A stretch of 64,000 bases of DNA from assembly GCA_041395625.1 (NCBI GenBank), contig JAWLAE010000004.1, positions 186,001-250,000 on the forward strand, given 5' to 3'. Positions 31,044 to 39,852 of the stretch are shown here, piece after piece. The notes under the pieces are model-generated. The model did no database searches. It saw nothing but the letters and a program-made list of their open reading frames with translations, and had not been told where the DNA came from. The position numbers and the translations under genes were made by a program. This stretch comes from CADEED01 sp041395625 (lineage in GTDB: Bacteria > Pseudomonadota > Gammaproteobacteria > Steroidobacterales > Steroidobacteraceae). Position 1 is the stretch's first letter, and each line of letters begins with the position of its first letter.

Positions 31044-32731
31044 GGCGCCATTCCGAGGGTACGCGCGAGGCTCGCGTCGTGACCATAGATGTCATCGAAA
31101 AACAATACGCGACCGTCCTCGATAGCCAGCGCCGTGGCGTACAGCAGAAAGACGCGGACCGGCTTCGCCAGCGTGATGCGTGTCGGGGTCGATCGGGCGA
31201 GCGCGGCATCGATACGCTGTGCGCGTTCGGCCGCTTCCTGCCAGCCTGTCTCATTCGTGAGCAAAAGCTCGGCGAGCGCGCGTGGATCGGCGACACGAAC
31301 GCAGCCGTGGCTCGCGGCCCGCTGGGCACGTGCGAACAGACCTCGCGCGGGCGTATCGTGCAGGTACACGTTGTAGCGATTGGGGAACAGGAACTTGAAG
31401 TTGCCGAGCGAGTTGTCCGAGCCCGGTTTCTGTCGCAGCCGCGCCGCGCCGCGCGCGAGCGCATCGATGCTCTCGGCCGAGGGCGCCAAAAGCGGGCTGC
31501 CGTCGCTATCGCCTTGCACGATCTCGAAGTGATTGCGGCTTAGCCATGCAGGGTTGGCGCGGATCGACGGCAGCAACTCGTTCACCAGAATGCTGCGCGG
31601 CACGTCCCAGTAAGGCCGTATGACGATGTAACGCAAGTCGCCTGCGAACACCGGTGTCTTGTTGCTTGGGAACACTTTGCCGACCACGACGTTCATGTGC
31701 AGCATGTCGCTTTCGCGATCCTCGAGTGTCCGGAAGGCGAACAACTTGAACTGCGGAATGTTGACGATGACGGGCGGGCTGTCGAGCCGCGGTGGCAGCC
31801 AGCGCGAGCGCTCGAGCGCCAGTTCGATCTGTCGAACTCGTTGGCTGAAGGGCGTCGTGAGTGCGGCATAGGTGCCGCGCCCCAGCGTGCCGTCTACTTC
31901 GAGGCCGTGTCGCCCCTGGAATCGTTCGAGTGCTGCGACCGTTGCGTCGTCCAGCACCGTGCCATCGGCTGAGACATCCCGTGTCTGCAGGTCGCCCACT
32001 GCGATCAGCAAGCGGCGCAGCGCGCTCACTCCCGCATAGCTGTCGCCCGCACGAACGCTGCGCACCGGCAAGGGCGGCAACTCCGTCAGTTCCGGTTGCT
32101 GTGCGAGTTGCCGGTATTCGAACAGCGCACGACGCAGCAGGTCATAGTGGTGGAAAGCCGGCTCGTAGTCGGCCAACACGCCCGCCACGTCGCTCGTGTT
32201 GGCGAGCGCGGTGAGGGCGGTCACCAGATCAAGTGCTGCGTGCGGCACGTCGAGATCGTGGCCGACGGTGCGCGGATCGATTCGACCCGAATGCAGATGC
32301 GTCAGGAATCGGGCGGCCGTAAAGCTCAGTGCGACATCCAGTGCCTGCCACTCGTCCTGCTGCAGCGGATCGCCGGCCACGGCGAACGCACGGTAGAGAA
32401 TGGCGTTGGCAGGGTAGTCGGCGGAGGGCAAGCCGAGTTGATCGGCGCGCCGTATCTGCTCGAGCAATGCGCGGCCGCTTGCCGTAGGTCCGGCATTCGA
32501 GAACCACAGCAGCTGACCGTCGCGGTGCAAGTAGAGCGCTCGCACGGCTGCGACCCACCGCGGGGCGTCCGGCAGTACGACACTGCCGATTCGGCCCGCA
32601 GTCGCCGCCGTCTCGATGTGACGTTCAATGCCGCCTGTTAGGGCAGCATTCTCCGCGGTCATTGCCGCTGGCGCGACGACAGCCAGCCATGCAGCTGCCA
32701 GCCATTGGTGTGTCGAAGTGAGGTTGGTCAT
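31040..32731 (-). CDS. L,D-transpeptidase of the YcbB/LdtD type
   Basis: A 563-residue periplasmic protein with signal peptide (MTNLTSTHQWLAAAWLAVVA, cleavage near AMTAE). A middle peptidoglycan-binding domain (ALERFQGRHGLEVDGTLG, about residue 275) is followed by the YkuD catalytic domain with the active-site Cys477 in SHGCVRVADP. It forms 3-3 (mDAP-mDAP) cross-links in peptidoglycan. Length and domain order match E. coli LdtD (615). The downstream DUF6498 gene is coupled to it, and a MepK-like hydrolase for the same bonds lies just beyond, convergently transcribed. Confidence 0.93.
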   Translation of the reverse strand: MTNLTSTHQWLAAAWLAVVAPAAMTAENAALTGGIERHIETAATAGRIGSVVLPDAPRWVAAVRALYLHRDGQLLWFSNAGPTASGRALLEQIRRADQLGLPSADYPANAILYRAFAVAGDPLQQDEWQALDVALSFTAARFLTHLHSGRIDPRTVGHDLDVPHAALDLVTALTALANTSDVAGVLADYEPAFHHYDLLRRALFEYRQLAQQPELTELPPLPVRSVRAGDSYAGVSALRRLLIAVGDLQTRDVSADGTVLDDATVAALERFQGRHGLEVDGTLGRGTYAALTTPFSQRVRQIELALERSRWLPPRLDSPPVIVNIPQFKLFAFRTLEDRESDMLHMNVVVGKVFPSNKTPVFAGDLRYIVIRPYWDVPRSILVNELLPSIRANPAWLSRNHFEIVQGDSDGSPLLAPSAESIDALARGAARLRQKPGSDNSLGNFKFLFPNRYNVYLHDTPARGLFARAQRAASHGCVRVADPRALAELLLTNETGWQEAAERAQRIDAALARSTPTRITLAKPVRVFLLYATALAIEDGRVLFFDDIYGHDASLARTLGMAP

Positions 32732-32755
32732 CGGGCGGTCAGTCTAACGAATCTG

Positions 32756-32761
32756 TAGAAT
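32756..32761 (+). promoter_or_regulatory. -10 box TAGAAT before the ComB-like gene
   Basis: TAGAAT ends 9 bases before the ATG at 32771, in the 39-base gap divergent from the L,D-transpeptidase. The leader would be only a few bases long. Confidence 0.4.
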
Positions 32762-32770
32762 GCCGCTGCA

Positions 32771-33502
32771 ATGCAGGTAGAAGTTGTGGATTTCGTCGCA
32801 GGCGCGGCGCGCGCGCAGGGCGTCGCCATCGTCGTCGACGTGTTTCGCGCCTGTACGGTGGCCGCTGTGGCAATAGCCCAGGGCGCCGCCGCGATCGTGC
32901 CGGTGGCCGAGGTTGCCACGGCACGCGCGTTGCGAACGCGGCACGCGGACTGGTTGTTGGTCGGCGAGCGTTATGCGCGCAAGCTGCCAGGTTTCGATGC
33001 CGGCAATTCGCCTACCGAAATCGCGAGTCTGGATGTCGTCGGCCGCACGCTCATCCACACAACGCACGCCGGCACCCAGGGTTTGACGGCAGCTGCACGC
33101 GTGGCCGACGCGGTGTTCACGGGCGCATTCGTCAATATGAGCGCGACCGTACGAGCGGTGCGCTCGCTCACGCCGCACGGCGTGACGATTGTCCGGATGG
33201 GGCGGGAGGCAACTGCGCGCTCTCAAGAGGACGATCTCTGTGCTGAGTGGTTTGCGGCACTGCTGTGCGGCGAACGAGATCTAGCGCCAGGCAGGGCGGC
33301 GATCGCTGCAGCATTGCGCAACAGTGAAGCGGCGGGCAAATTCTTCGATCCAGCGGCGGATTGGGCGCCGGCGGCGGACTTCGACGCCTGCACGGCAGTC
33401 GATGCCTACGATTTTGCGCTGTACCTGACTACCCCTGAAAAGGGTAGTGCGGCGGCAGCCGAGCCGGAGATTGGCGTTTTGCGGCGCTGGGCGCGAGAAT
33501 GA
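32771..33502 (+). CDS. ComB-like 2-phosphosulfolactate phosphatase family protein
   Basis: A 243-residue soluble protein that matches the ComB fold family: IVVDVFRACTVAAVAI at the N-terminus, GERYARKLPGFDAGNSP and HTTHAGTQGL in the middle, and EDDLCAEW later. In methanogens and some Bacillales ComB makes sulfolactate for coenzyme M or sulfolactate production. In gammaproteobacteria without coenzyme M the substrate is probably another phosphorylated acid. It lies 4 bases ahead of a HIT-like gene and probably shares a transcript with it. Confidence 0.85.
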   Translation: MQVEVVDFVAGAARAQGVAIVVDVFRACTVAAVAIAQGAAAIVPVAEVATARALRTRHADWLLVGERYARKLPGFDAGNSPTEIASLDVVGRTLIHTTHAGTQGLTAAARVADAVFTGAFVNMSATVRAVRSLTPHGVTIVRMGREATARSQEDDLCAEWFAALLCGERDLAPGRAAIAAALRNSEAAGKFFDPAADWAPAADFDACTAVDAYDFALYLTTPEKGSAAAAEPEIGVLRRWARE

Positions 33503-33506
33503 CGCA

Positions 33507-34022
33507 ATGAAAGCGAACGATACGGATGTCGAGACAGCGATCCATACGCTGGTGGCGGCGGCGCGCGACGGACGCGAGCCTGCGGTAGTTGCCCGATTGA
33601 GCTCAGGCTGGGCGCTGTTCGGTCGCCAGCAGTTCGTCCGTGGCTATTGCCTGCTGCTGCCGGATCCCGTGGTGCCACAGCTCAACGATCTATCGGCCGA
33701 AGCCCGCTCGCAGTATCTGCAGGACATGACACGTCTCGGCGACGCGGTGTTGCGCGCGACCGGTGCCGTGCGTATCAACTACGCGATACTGGGCAATCAG
33801 GAACCGGCGTTGCACGCGCATGTCATTCCGCGCTTCGCCGACGAGGTCCCGGAGCTGCGCACACAGCATCCGTGGGCCTATGACTGGGCCGCAGCACCAG
33901 TGTTCGATCCGGCGGCGTGTGAGGAGCTGGGCGAAGCCATTCGCCGCGAGCTTGCGCGTATGGGCGTGTCGCGGCCGATGCGGTATGCACCCGGCGAACG
34001 CTTGGGGCAGCCCGTCTCCTGA
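33507..34022 (+). CDS. HIT-like nucleotide hydrolase/transferase
   Basis: A 171-residue protein with a HIT-type C-terminal motif ALHAHVIPRF, where His103 and His105 correspond to the second (catalytic) and third histidines of HxHxH. The first histidine is replaced by Ala101. The preceding GYCLLLPDPVVPQLNDL is the usual HIT strand-loop. HIT enzymes cleave dinucleoside polyphosphates or aminoacyl/sulphate adenylates. Specificity here is unknown. The ATG at 33507 directly follows the ComB-like stop. A longer upstream frame was rejected because it overlaps that gene. Confidence 0.78.
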   Translation: MKANDTDVETAIHTLVAAARDGREPAVVARLSSGWALFGRQQFVRGYCLLLPDPVVPQLNDLSAEARSQYLQDMTRLGDAVLRATGAVRINYAILGNQEPALHAHVIPRFADEVPELRTQHPWAYDWAAAPVFDPAACEELGEAIRRELARMGVSRPMRYAPGERLGQPVS

Positions 34023-34040
34023 TGGGCGCGATGCGCGCCG

Positions 34041-35120
34041 ATGCATGAGCTGATCAATCTCGACGAGGTCGAACGTGCCGCGCTCGCGCGCCTCAGTGCC
34101 GGTCCGCGTGACTACTATGCCGGCGGCGCAGCCGACGAGTTGACGTTGCGCGCCAATCGGGCTGCCTGGGAGCGGCTCGAGCTCCACTATCGCGTTCTGC
34201 GTGATGTCTCACGGCGCGAGCAGCGCACCACCGTGCTGGGCACGGCGCTCGAGTGGCCGTTGCTGATCGCGCCTACTGCCTATCACCAGATGGCGCACGC
34301 CGACGGCGAGCTCGCAACGGCACGCGCCGCAGCAGCCTGTGGCACAGCACTGGTCCTGTCGACGCTATCTAACTACCCGATGGAACAGGTGGCCCGAGCA
34401 GCGGGTTGCGGTTGGTGGTTTCAGCTTTATGTCTACAAGGACCGAGGTATCACGCGCGACCTGGTGGCACGCGCGATCGCGGCGGGCTGCGGCGCCATTG
34501 CCGTGACTGTGGATGCGCCGGTGGGCGCGCGGCGTGAGCGCGACGTGCGCAATGCCTTCGCCTTTCCCGCGAATCTGCCGATGAGCAACTTGCTGCCTGC
34601 CGGTGAACGCTACGCGAAACCCGAGCTCGCGCAGGGCGGTTTCATGGGCTACGTAAACGACATGCTGGATGCGTCACTCAGTTGGCGCGATCTCGACGGG
34701 CTGGTGGCAGCGAGTTCCGTGCCCGTACTCGTCAAAGGCGTGGTTCGTGCAGACGACGCGCTCACGGCGCTCGACCACGGCGCGCGCGGCATTATTGTCT
34801 CGAATCACGGGGGGCGTCAGCTCGATACTGCGCCGGCGACTGCGACCGTGTTGCCGGAGATCGCCGCTGCGATCGCCGGGCGCGCTACTGTGTTGGTGGA
34901 CGGCGGTATACGCCGCGGCACGGATATTCTCAAAGCGCTGGCGCTCGGCGCTGATGCGGTGCTCGTCGGTCGGCCGGCGCTCTGGGGACTCACCGTCGGG
35001 GGTGAGGCAGGCGTGCGTCATGTGTTGAATCTGCTGCGGGCGGAGTTCGATATTGCGATGGCGTTGGCCGGATGTGAGTCGCTAGCCGCGGTCACGCCGG
35101 ACCTCGTTCGGGGTGCGTAG
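34041..35120 (+). CDS. FMN-dependent alpha-hydroxy-acid oxidase/dehydrogenase
   Basis: A 359-residue TIM-barrel flavoprotein of the glycolate oxidase/LldD/lactate oxidase family. Visible features are LLIAPTAYHQMAHADGE near residue 75, the catalytic-base histidine in ISNHGGRQLD (about residue 255) and the FMN-phosphate segment VDGGIRRGTDILKALALGADAVLVGRP (about 287-313). It lacks the membrane-targeting insert of LldD, so it is likely soluble. Candidate substrates are lactate, glycolate, mandelate or a longer 2-hydroxy acid. It is 18 bases downstream of the HIT-like gene and convergent with the glycosylase. Confidence 0.9.
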   Translation: MHELINLDEVERAALARLSAGPRDYYAGGAADELTLRANRAAWERLELHYRVLRDVSRREQRTTVLGTALEWPLLIAPTAYHQMAHADGELATARAAAACGTALVLSTLSNYPMEQVARAAGCGWWFQLYVYKDRGITRDLVARAIAAGCGAIAVTVDAPVGARRERDVRNAFAFPANLPMSNLLPAGERYAKPELAQGGFMGYVNDMLDASLSWRDLDGLVAASSVPVLVKGVVRADDALTALDHGARGIIVSNHGGRQLDTAPATATVLPEIAAAIAGRATVLVDGGIRRGTDILKALALGADAVLVGRPALWGLTVGGEAGVRHVLNLLRAEFDIAMALAGCESLAAVTPDLVRGA

Positions 35121-35130
35121 CCGCTCGCCG

Positions 35131-35649
35131 TCAGGTCTCGATCGCTGGGCGGAGCGTCGCTAACCAGATCGCTGCCTTTTGCTCGAACGACTGGCCCGCG
35201 TTGGCGGGGCTCGTCGACGGTAGCGTCACTCGCGGCAGGCGCAGGTTCCGGCCGTCCAGTCGTGGTATCACCAAACGCTCGTACAGCGCGGCTGATGACT
35301 GGCCATTGTGAACGATCAAACGCAGCGTGCGTCGGCGTTGCAGCAACGTACCAAAGTCGTTAGTCGTCGCGGACTTGACATCGATCGAAGTATCGAGGCT
35401 GCCCGGCCGTGTCGCAGCCGCGAGTACGTCCCAGATAGCTATGCCCGTCCGCTCCGCGGCAGCCGTCCGCGCTGCGTAGGGTGCGCCGGCATCGCAGCCG
35501 GTGATCGATGCCAGGATACGCCAGAAAGCATTGCGCGGATGTGCGTAGTACTCGTTCGCCGCCAGCGAGGCAACGCTGGGTAGGCTGCCGAGAACGAGCA
35601 CACGTGGCGCCCGGCCAATGAGTGGCGCGAAGGCGATGACTCGTGTCAC
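35131..35649 (-). CDS. Hypoxanthine-DNA glycosylase (UDG superfamily family 6)
   Basis: A 172-residue protein with VLVLGSLPSVASLAANEYYAHPRNAFW near its start (residues about 15-41; motif LGS-P and the HPRNAFW element) and the second motif NLRLPRVTLPSTSPAN near residue 140. Family members excise hypoxanthine from deaminated adenine in DNA. I chose the GTG at 35649, which overlaps the yyaL-like stop (GTGA). Longer in-frame upstream sequence belongs to that gene. Confidence 0.85.
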   Translation of the reverse strand: MTRVIAFAPLIGRAPRVLVLGSLPSVASLAANEYYAHPRNAFWRILASITGCDAGAPYAARTAAAERTGIAIWDVLAAATRPGSLDTSIDVKSATTNDFGTLLQRRRTLRLIVHNGQSSAALYERLVIPRLDGRNLRLPRVTLPSTSPANAGQSFEQKAAIWLATLRPAIET

Positions 35650-37712
35650 GGCTCGGCGAGCCGCAGACGGGTAGCCCGCACCAGTGCCTCGAGCGATTCG
35701 AGCGGTGCGGAGCAGCTCGTGCCGCGGCAAACATAGGCAACGGTCGACTCGCGCGCCGCTTTGCTCGCCATCGCAGGCGGCAGATCCGACTCAGCGCGCG
35801 GCACGGCGAATACCAGCCGATGTGGGGCGTAGATGAGCTGTAGCTCACGCCGCCAGGCATCCATGGCGGTGCGATCGCCGCGCAGCAGGACGATCTCTGG
35901 CGGATCCAGATACTCGCGCAAGGCACCGAGCAGACTGACGTGTGCTTGCGGGTATTTCTCGAGCGCGCGCCAGGCTGCGCGCAAGCTGCGCTCCGCCGCA
36001 TCGAGATAGCGCGTTTCGCCACACAAATAGCCGGTTCGCAGCAATACTTGTGCAGCGATACCGGTGCCAGCAGGTGTCGCATCATCGCTGAAAGCCTTGG
36101 GACGCAGCATGAGCTGTTCGTGATCGTCTGAGGTGAAGAAGAAGCCACCCTGTTCGGGATCTTCGAAGTGCCGCAGCAACGCGTCGCAGAGTTGCGTGAG
36201 CATGACCATGTCGGCAGCCTGCCAGCGCATCTGCAGCAGCTCGAGCAATGCATCGGCGAGATAGGCATAGTCGTCCAGGTAGGCGTTGAGTTGCGCCTTA
36301 CCATCCTTGCAGGTCGCCAGCAGTCTGCCATTGCGCCATAGCGTAGCGCGGGTGAAGCCCAGTGCGCGATCGGCGGCGTCGAGCAAGTCCGCACGCCGCA
36401 GCGCACGCGCTGCACGCGCCAGGCCGCGAATGGCGAGCGCATTCCAGCTGGTCAGTATCTTTTCGTCCCGCGCCGGCCAGGTTCGTTCGCTGCGCGCTGC
36501 CAGCAGCCGCGCGCGCGCCATCTGCAGTTGCGACTCGACACGCGCCGGCTCGAGCGCCAGCTCCTGCGCGATATCATCGATCGATCGGTAGCCATGCAGA
36601 TGCCAGAGCTTCTCGAAATTCGCCGGCCGATCCAGACCGTACCGGCGGCTGATGACCGCGTACTCGTCAGCGGGCAAGAGGTCGCGCACGGCCTGCCGAT
36701 CCCAGGCATAGAACGCGCCCTCATGGCCGTCGGAGTCGGCATCGAAGCTCGAGTAGAAACCTCCTGCGGGTGACTGCATGTCCCGGATCAGCCAGTCGGC
36801 AGTTTCGCTCGCGATGCGCGCGAACAGCGGTTCGGACGTAGCGAGGTATGCGTCGGCGTAGGACGTCAACAGCAGTCCGTTGTCATAGAGCATTTTCTCG
36901 AAGTGCGGGATCATCCAGTACTGGTCGACCGAGTAGCGTGCGAAGCCGCCGGCCAGCTGGTCGTACAGGCCGCCCTCGGCCATCCGTGTCAACGTCAGCG
37001 TGGCCATGTAAAGAGCATGCAGATCGGGCGCCGGTGTCGCCGCCGTTGCATGCCACTGCTGCAGCAGCAGCTCGATCGAGCCAGGATGCGGAAACTTGGG
37101 CGCGTCACCGAAGCCGCCGAAGTCCTTGTCGAACAGTCGAGCAAGTTGCTCGCGGCAGGCATGCAGGGGCGCGCTGGTGAGATTTCCGGCCGTTTCGGCC
37201 GGTGGGGTCAACCCCGCAAACGCGGTCAGCAGCGTTTCGTTCTGCTGCCGCAGCTCGTTAGCGTGATCGCGATAGTACTGTGCGACGCGTTGCAGGATCT
37301 GCCGAAAGGCTGGCATGCCGTGACGCGGTTGGTCGGGAAAATATGTGCCGCCGAAGAACGGCCGCTGGTCGTCGTGTGTGAGGAACATCGTCAATGGCCA
37401 GCCGCCGCTGCGTTGGGTCAGCATCTGGTGTGCGAGTTGGTAGATCCGGTCGATGTCCGGGCGCTCCTCGCGATCCACCTTGATGTTGACGAACAGTTCA
37501 TTCATGACTGCGGCAGTCGCCGGGTCTTCGAAAGATTCATGTGCCATGACATGGCACCAGTGACAGGCCGAGTAGCCAATGGAAAGCAGTATCGGTTTGC
37601 CAGTGCTGCGTGCCAGTGCCAGCGCTGTGGCACCCCATGGCTGCCAATCGACTGGGTTGTGTGCGTGCTGCCGAAGGTAGGGACTGGTCTCGTCAGCCAG
37701 CGCGTTAGCCAT
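35646..37712 (-). CDS. yyaL: YyaL-type thioredoxin-domain / (alpha/alpha)6 protein
   Basis: A 688-residue cytosolic protein of the DUF255 family. The N-terminal thioredoxin-like domain has LLSIGYSACHWCHVMAHES with the CxxC at Cys50 and Cys53. The rest is a six-hairpin glycosidase-like toroid (GGFARYSVDQYWMIPHFEKM about residue 250). The family (human SPATA20 homologues) is ubiquitous but has no established activity. The ATG at 37712 fits the conserved NALADETSPYLRQHA start. It is divergent from rlmI. Confidence 0.9.
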   Translation of the reverse strand: MANALADETSPYLRQHAHNPVDWQPWGATALALARSTGKPILLSIGYSACHWCHVMAHESFEDPATAAVMNELFVNIKVDREERPDIDRIYQLAHQMLTQRSGGWPLTMFLTHDDQRPFFGGTYFPDQPRHGMPAFRQILQRVAQYYRDHANELRQQNETLLTAFAGLTPPAETAGNLTSAPLHACREQLARLFDKDFGGFGDAPKFPHPGSIELLLQQWHATAATPAPDLHALYMATLTLTRMAEGGLYDQLAGGFARYSVDQYWMIPHFEKMLYDNGLLLTSYADAYLATSEPLFARIASETADWLIRDMQSPAGGFYSSFDADSDGHEGAFYAWDRQAVRDLLPADEYAVISRRYGLDRPANFEKLWHLHGYRSIDDIAQELALEPARVESQLQMARARLLAARSERTWPARDEKILTSWNALAIRGLARAARALRRADLLDAADRALGFTRATLWRNGRLLATCKDGKAQLNAYLDDYAYLADALLELLQMRWQAADMVMLTQLCDALLRHFEDPEQGGFFFTSDDHEQLMLRPKAFSDDATPAGTGIAAQVLLRTGYLCGETRYLDAAERSLRAAWRALEKYPQAHVSLLGALREYLDPPEIVLLRGDRTAMDAWRRELQLIYAPHRLVFAVPRAESDLPPAMASKAARESTVAYVCRGTSCSAPLESLEALVRATRLRLAEP

Positions 37713-37800
37713 GCGGGATTCACCTGAGGTCGCTAGAATGAGTGGCAATATACGTCAATGGGCCTCCGTGGGCGTTGCCCCCGCCGCGGAGGAACCTCGC

Positions 37801-39003
37801 ATGTCCACTGATACAGTCCCGATCCTGAAATTGAAACGTGGCGAAGACCGTCGTCTGCGCGCGGGGCACTTGTGGGTTTTCAGCAATGAGATCGATACCA
37901 AAGCCACACCGCTGACGGGCTTCGCTCGTGGCGCCGTCGTGCGCGTGCATACGGATCGCGACGAGTTCGTGGGACTGGCCTATGTGAATCCCAATACCCT
38001 GATCGCGGCTCGCATCATTGCTCGCGACCCGGCGCTGTCGTTCGATGGCGGCCTGCTGCAGCAACGGATCGAGCGAGCACTGCGGCTGCGCGAATCACTC
38101 TACGAGCAGCCTTACTATCGCCTGATCTTCGGCGAATCCGATCGCTTGCCGGGGCTGATCGTCGATCGGTACGGCGATCTGTTGGTGGCTCAGAGCGCAA
38201 CCGCCGGTATGGATGTCGTACGCGCAGATATCGAGCGCGCGCTCGCGGCGGTGCTGGGCGAGCACCGGCTAGTCTGGAAAAACGATTCTGGCGCGCGTGA
38301 CCTCGAGGGCCTGCCGCGAGTCGTGCAAGTGGCAGGCGAGGGCACGATGCCACGCGATGTGATCGTCAAGGAGAATGGTGCGACGTTCACGGCACCCTTG
38401 GCCGAGGGTCAGAAAACAGGCTGGTTCTACGATCAGGCGCGCAATCGCGAGCAGCTGCGATATTTCCTGCCGCAGGGTGCACGCGTGCTGGATGTATGCA
38501 GCTACGTCGGCGCCTGGGCAGTCAGTGCTCTCAAGGCGGGCGCGAGCGACGTGTTGTGTATCGATTCGTCCGGTCAGGCGCTGGCGTATGCCGAGCGCAA
38601 CGCGATGACCAATGACGTGCGGCTACGGTCGCGTCGCGAGGACGCGTTCGATGCGCTACGCGCGCTCGTGACTGAAGGCGCCCGCTTCGACGTCGTGATT
38701 CTCGATCCGCCGGCGTTCATCAAGCGCAGGAAGGACGCGCCGCAGGGGCAGGCGGCGTATCGCAAGCTCAATCAGCTCGCGCTGTCGCTGATCGATGATG
38801 GTGGGCTGCTGGTGTCCTGCTCATGTTCGTATCACTTGAGCGTCGAGGAATTGCTGCAGGCCGTGCAGGGCGGCGCGCGGCAGAGCGGTCGCTTCGTGCA
38901 GGTACTGGCACATGGCGGACAAGCCCCAGATCACCCGTTGCATCCCGCCATTCTCGAGACGCGCTATCTGAAGGCACTGTTTTGTCGCGTGACGCATGAC
39001 TGA
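37801..39003 (+). CDS. rlmI: 23S rRNA m5C1962 methyltransferase
   Basis: A 400-residue SAM-dependent methyltransferase with an N-terminal PUA domain (LRAGHLWVFSNEID) and an RlmI EEHEE-like linker. The SAM motif is LDVCSYVGAWAVSALKAGA (about residue 226), with LDPPAFIKRRKD (about 302) and the catalytic cysteine region LVSCSCSYHLS (about 338). It methylates C1962 of 23S rRNA. The start has GGAGG about 10 bases upstream. An upstream frame of 30 codons reaching into the divergent yyaL gene was rejected. Confidence 0.93.
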   Translation: MSTDTVPILKLKRGEDRRLRAGHLWVFSNEIDTKATPLTGFARGAVVRVHTDRDEFVGLAYVNPNTLIAARIIARDPALSFDGGLLQQRIERALRLRESLYEQPYYRLIFGESDRLPGLIVDRYGDLLVAQSATAGMDVVRADIERALAAVLGEHRLVWKNDSGARDLEGLPRVVQVAGEGTMPRDVIVKENGATFTAPLAEGQKTGWFYDQARNREQLRYFLPQGARVLDVCSYVGAWAVSALKAGASDVLCIDSSGQALAYAERNAMTNDVRLRSRREDAFDALRALVTEGARFDVVILDPPAFIKRRKDAPQGQAAYRKLNQLALSLIDDGGLLVSCSCSYHLSVEELLQAVQGGARQSGRFVQVLAHGGQAPDHPLHPAILETRYLKALFCRVTHD

Positions 39004-39034
39004 TCGCAAGCAAACCTTCCTTGCCATGAACCGG

Positions 39035-39040
39035 TAGAAT
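39035..39040 (+). promoter_or_regulatory. -10 box TAGAAT before lgt
   Basis: TAGAAT ends 8 bases before the lgt ATG at 39049. The -35 is poor. If it is used, the leader is about 2 bases. Confidence 0.4.
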
Positions 39041-39048
39041 CGCCCGCC

Positions 39049-39852
39049 ATGCTCGAATATCCTGGTTTCGATCCGATCGCCTTTCAGTTGGGGCCGGTCA
39101 AAGTGCACTGGTATGGCATCACCTATCTGGTGGCGTTCGCCACAGCCTGGTGGTTGGGCCGCTATCGGGCGCGCCGCGCCAATTCCACCTGGAAGCCACT
39201 CGACGTCGACGATTTCCTGTTCTTTGCGATGCTCGGCGTCATTCTCGGCGGGCGAATCGGGTACGTGCTGTTCTATGGTCTCGGGTTCTGGGCGCAGGAC
39301 CCGTGGTATCCCGTCAAGATCTGGGACGGCGGCATGTCCTTTCACGGCGGTTTGCTCGGCGTCTTGATCGCGATTGCGATTTTCGCCGTGCGCCGCAAGC
39401 GCAAGGTGGCCGACGTGTTCGATTTCGCCGCGCCGCTACCGGGCATAGGCCTGATGGCCGGACGGTTTGGCAACTTCATCAATGGGGAGCTGTGGGGCAA
39501 GACCACCACTGTACCGTGGGGATTCAAGGTCAATGGTGAAGTCCGCCACGCTACCCAGCTGTACGAGGCGCTGCTCGAAGGCTTGGTGTTGTTCCTGATT
39601 TTGTGGTGGTTCACGTCGAAGCCGCGACCACGACTGGCGCCCGCCGGCCTGTTTCTGATCCTGTACGGGCTGGCACGCATCACTGTGGAGTTCTGGCGCG
39701 TGCCGGATCAGCACCTGAGCTACCTGTTGGGCGACTGGGTCACGATGGGCATGGTGCTGTCCGCACCGATGGTGCTGATCGGGATAGCGCTGATGATCAT
39801 GGCGTACCAGCGCCGCGAGCCGAGCGGCAATACGGTGCACAGCGCTGCATGA
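39049..39852 (+). CDS. lgt: Prolipoprotein diacylglyceryl transferase
   Basis: A 267-residue inner-membrane enzyme with seven transmembrane segments. The signature GRFGNFINGELWGKTT (about residue 140) and MSFHGGLLG (about 97) are diagnostic. It attaches diacylglycerol from phosphatidylglycerol to the lipobox cysteine of prolipoproteins. The stop overlaps the thyA ATG (ATGA), the lgt-thyA order found in many gammaproteobacteria. Confidence 0.97.
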   Translation: MLEYPGFDPIAFQLGPVKVHWYGITYLVAFATAWWLGRYRARRANSTWKPLDVDDFLFFAMLGVILGGRIGYVLFYGLGFWAQDPWYPVKIWDGGMSFHGGLLGVLIAIAIFAVRRKRKVADVFDFAAPLPGIGLMAGRFGNFINGELWGKTTTVPWGFKVNGEVRHATQLYEALLEGLVLFLILWWFTSKPRPRLAPAGLFLILYGLARITVEFWRVPDQHLSYLLGDWVTMGMVLSAPMVLIGIALMIMAYQRREPSGNTVHSAA

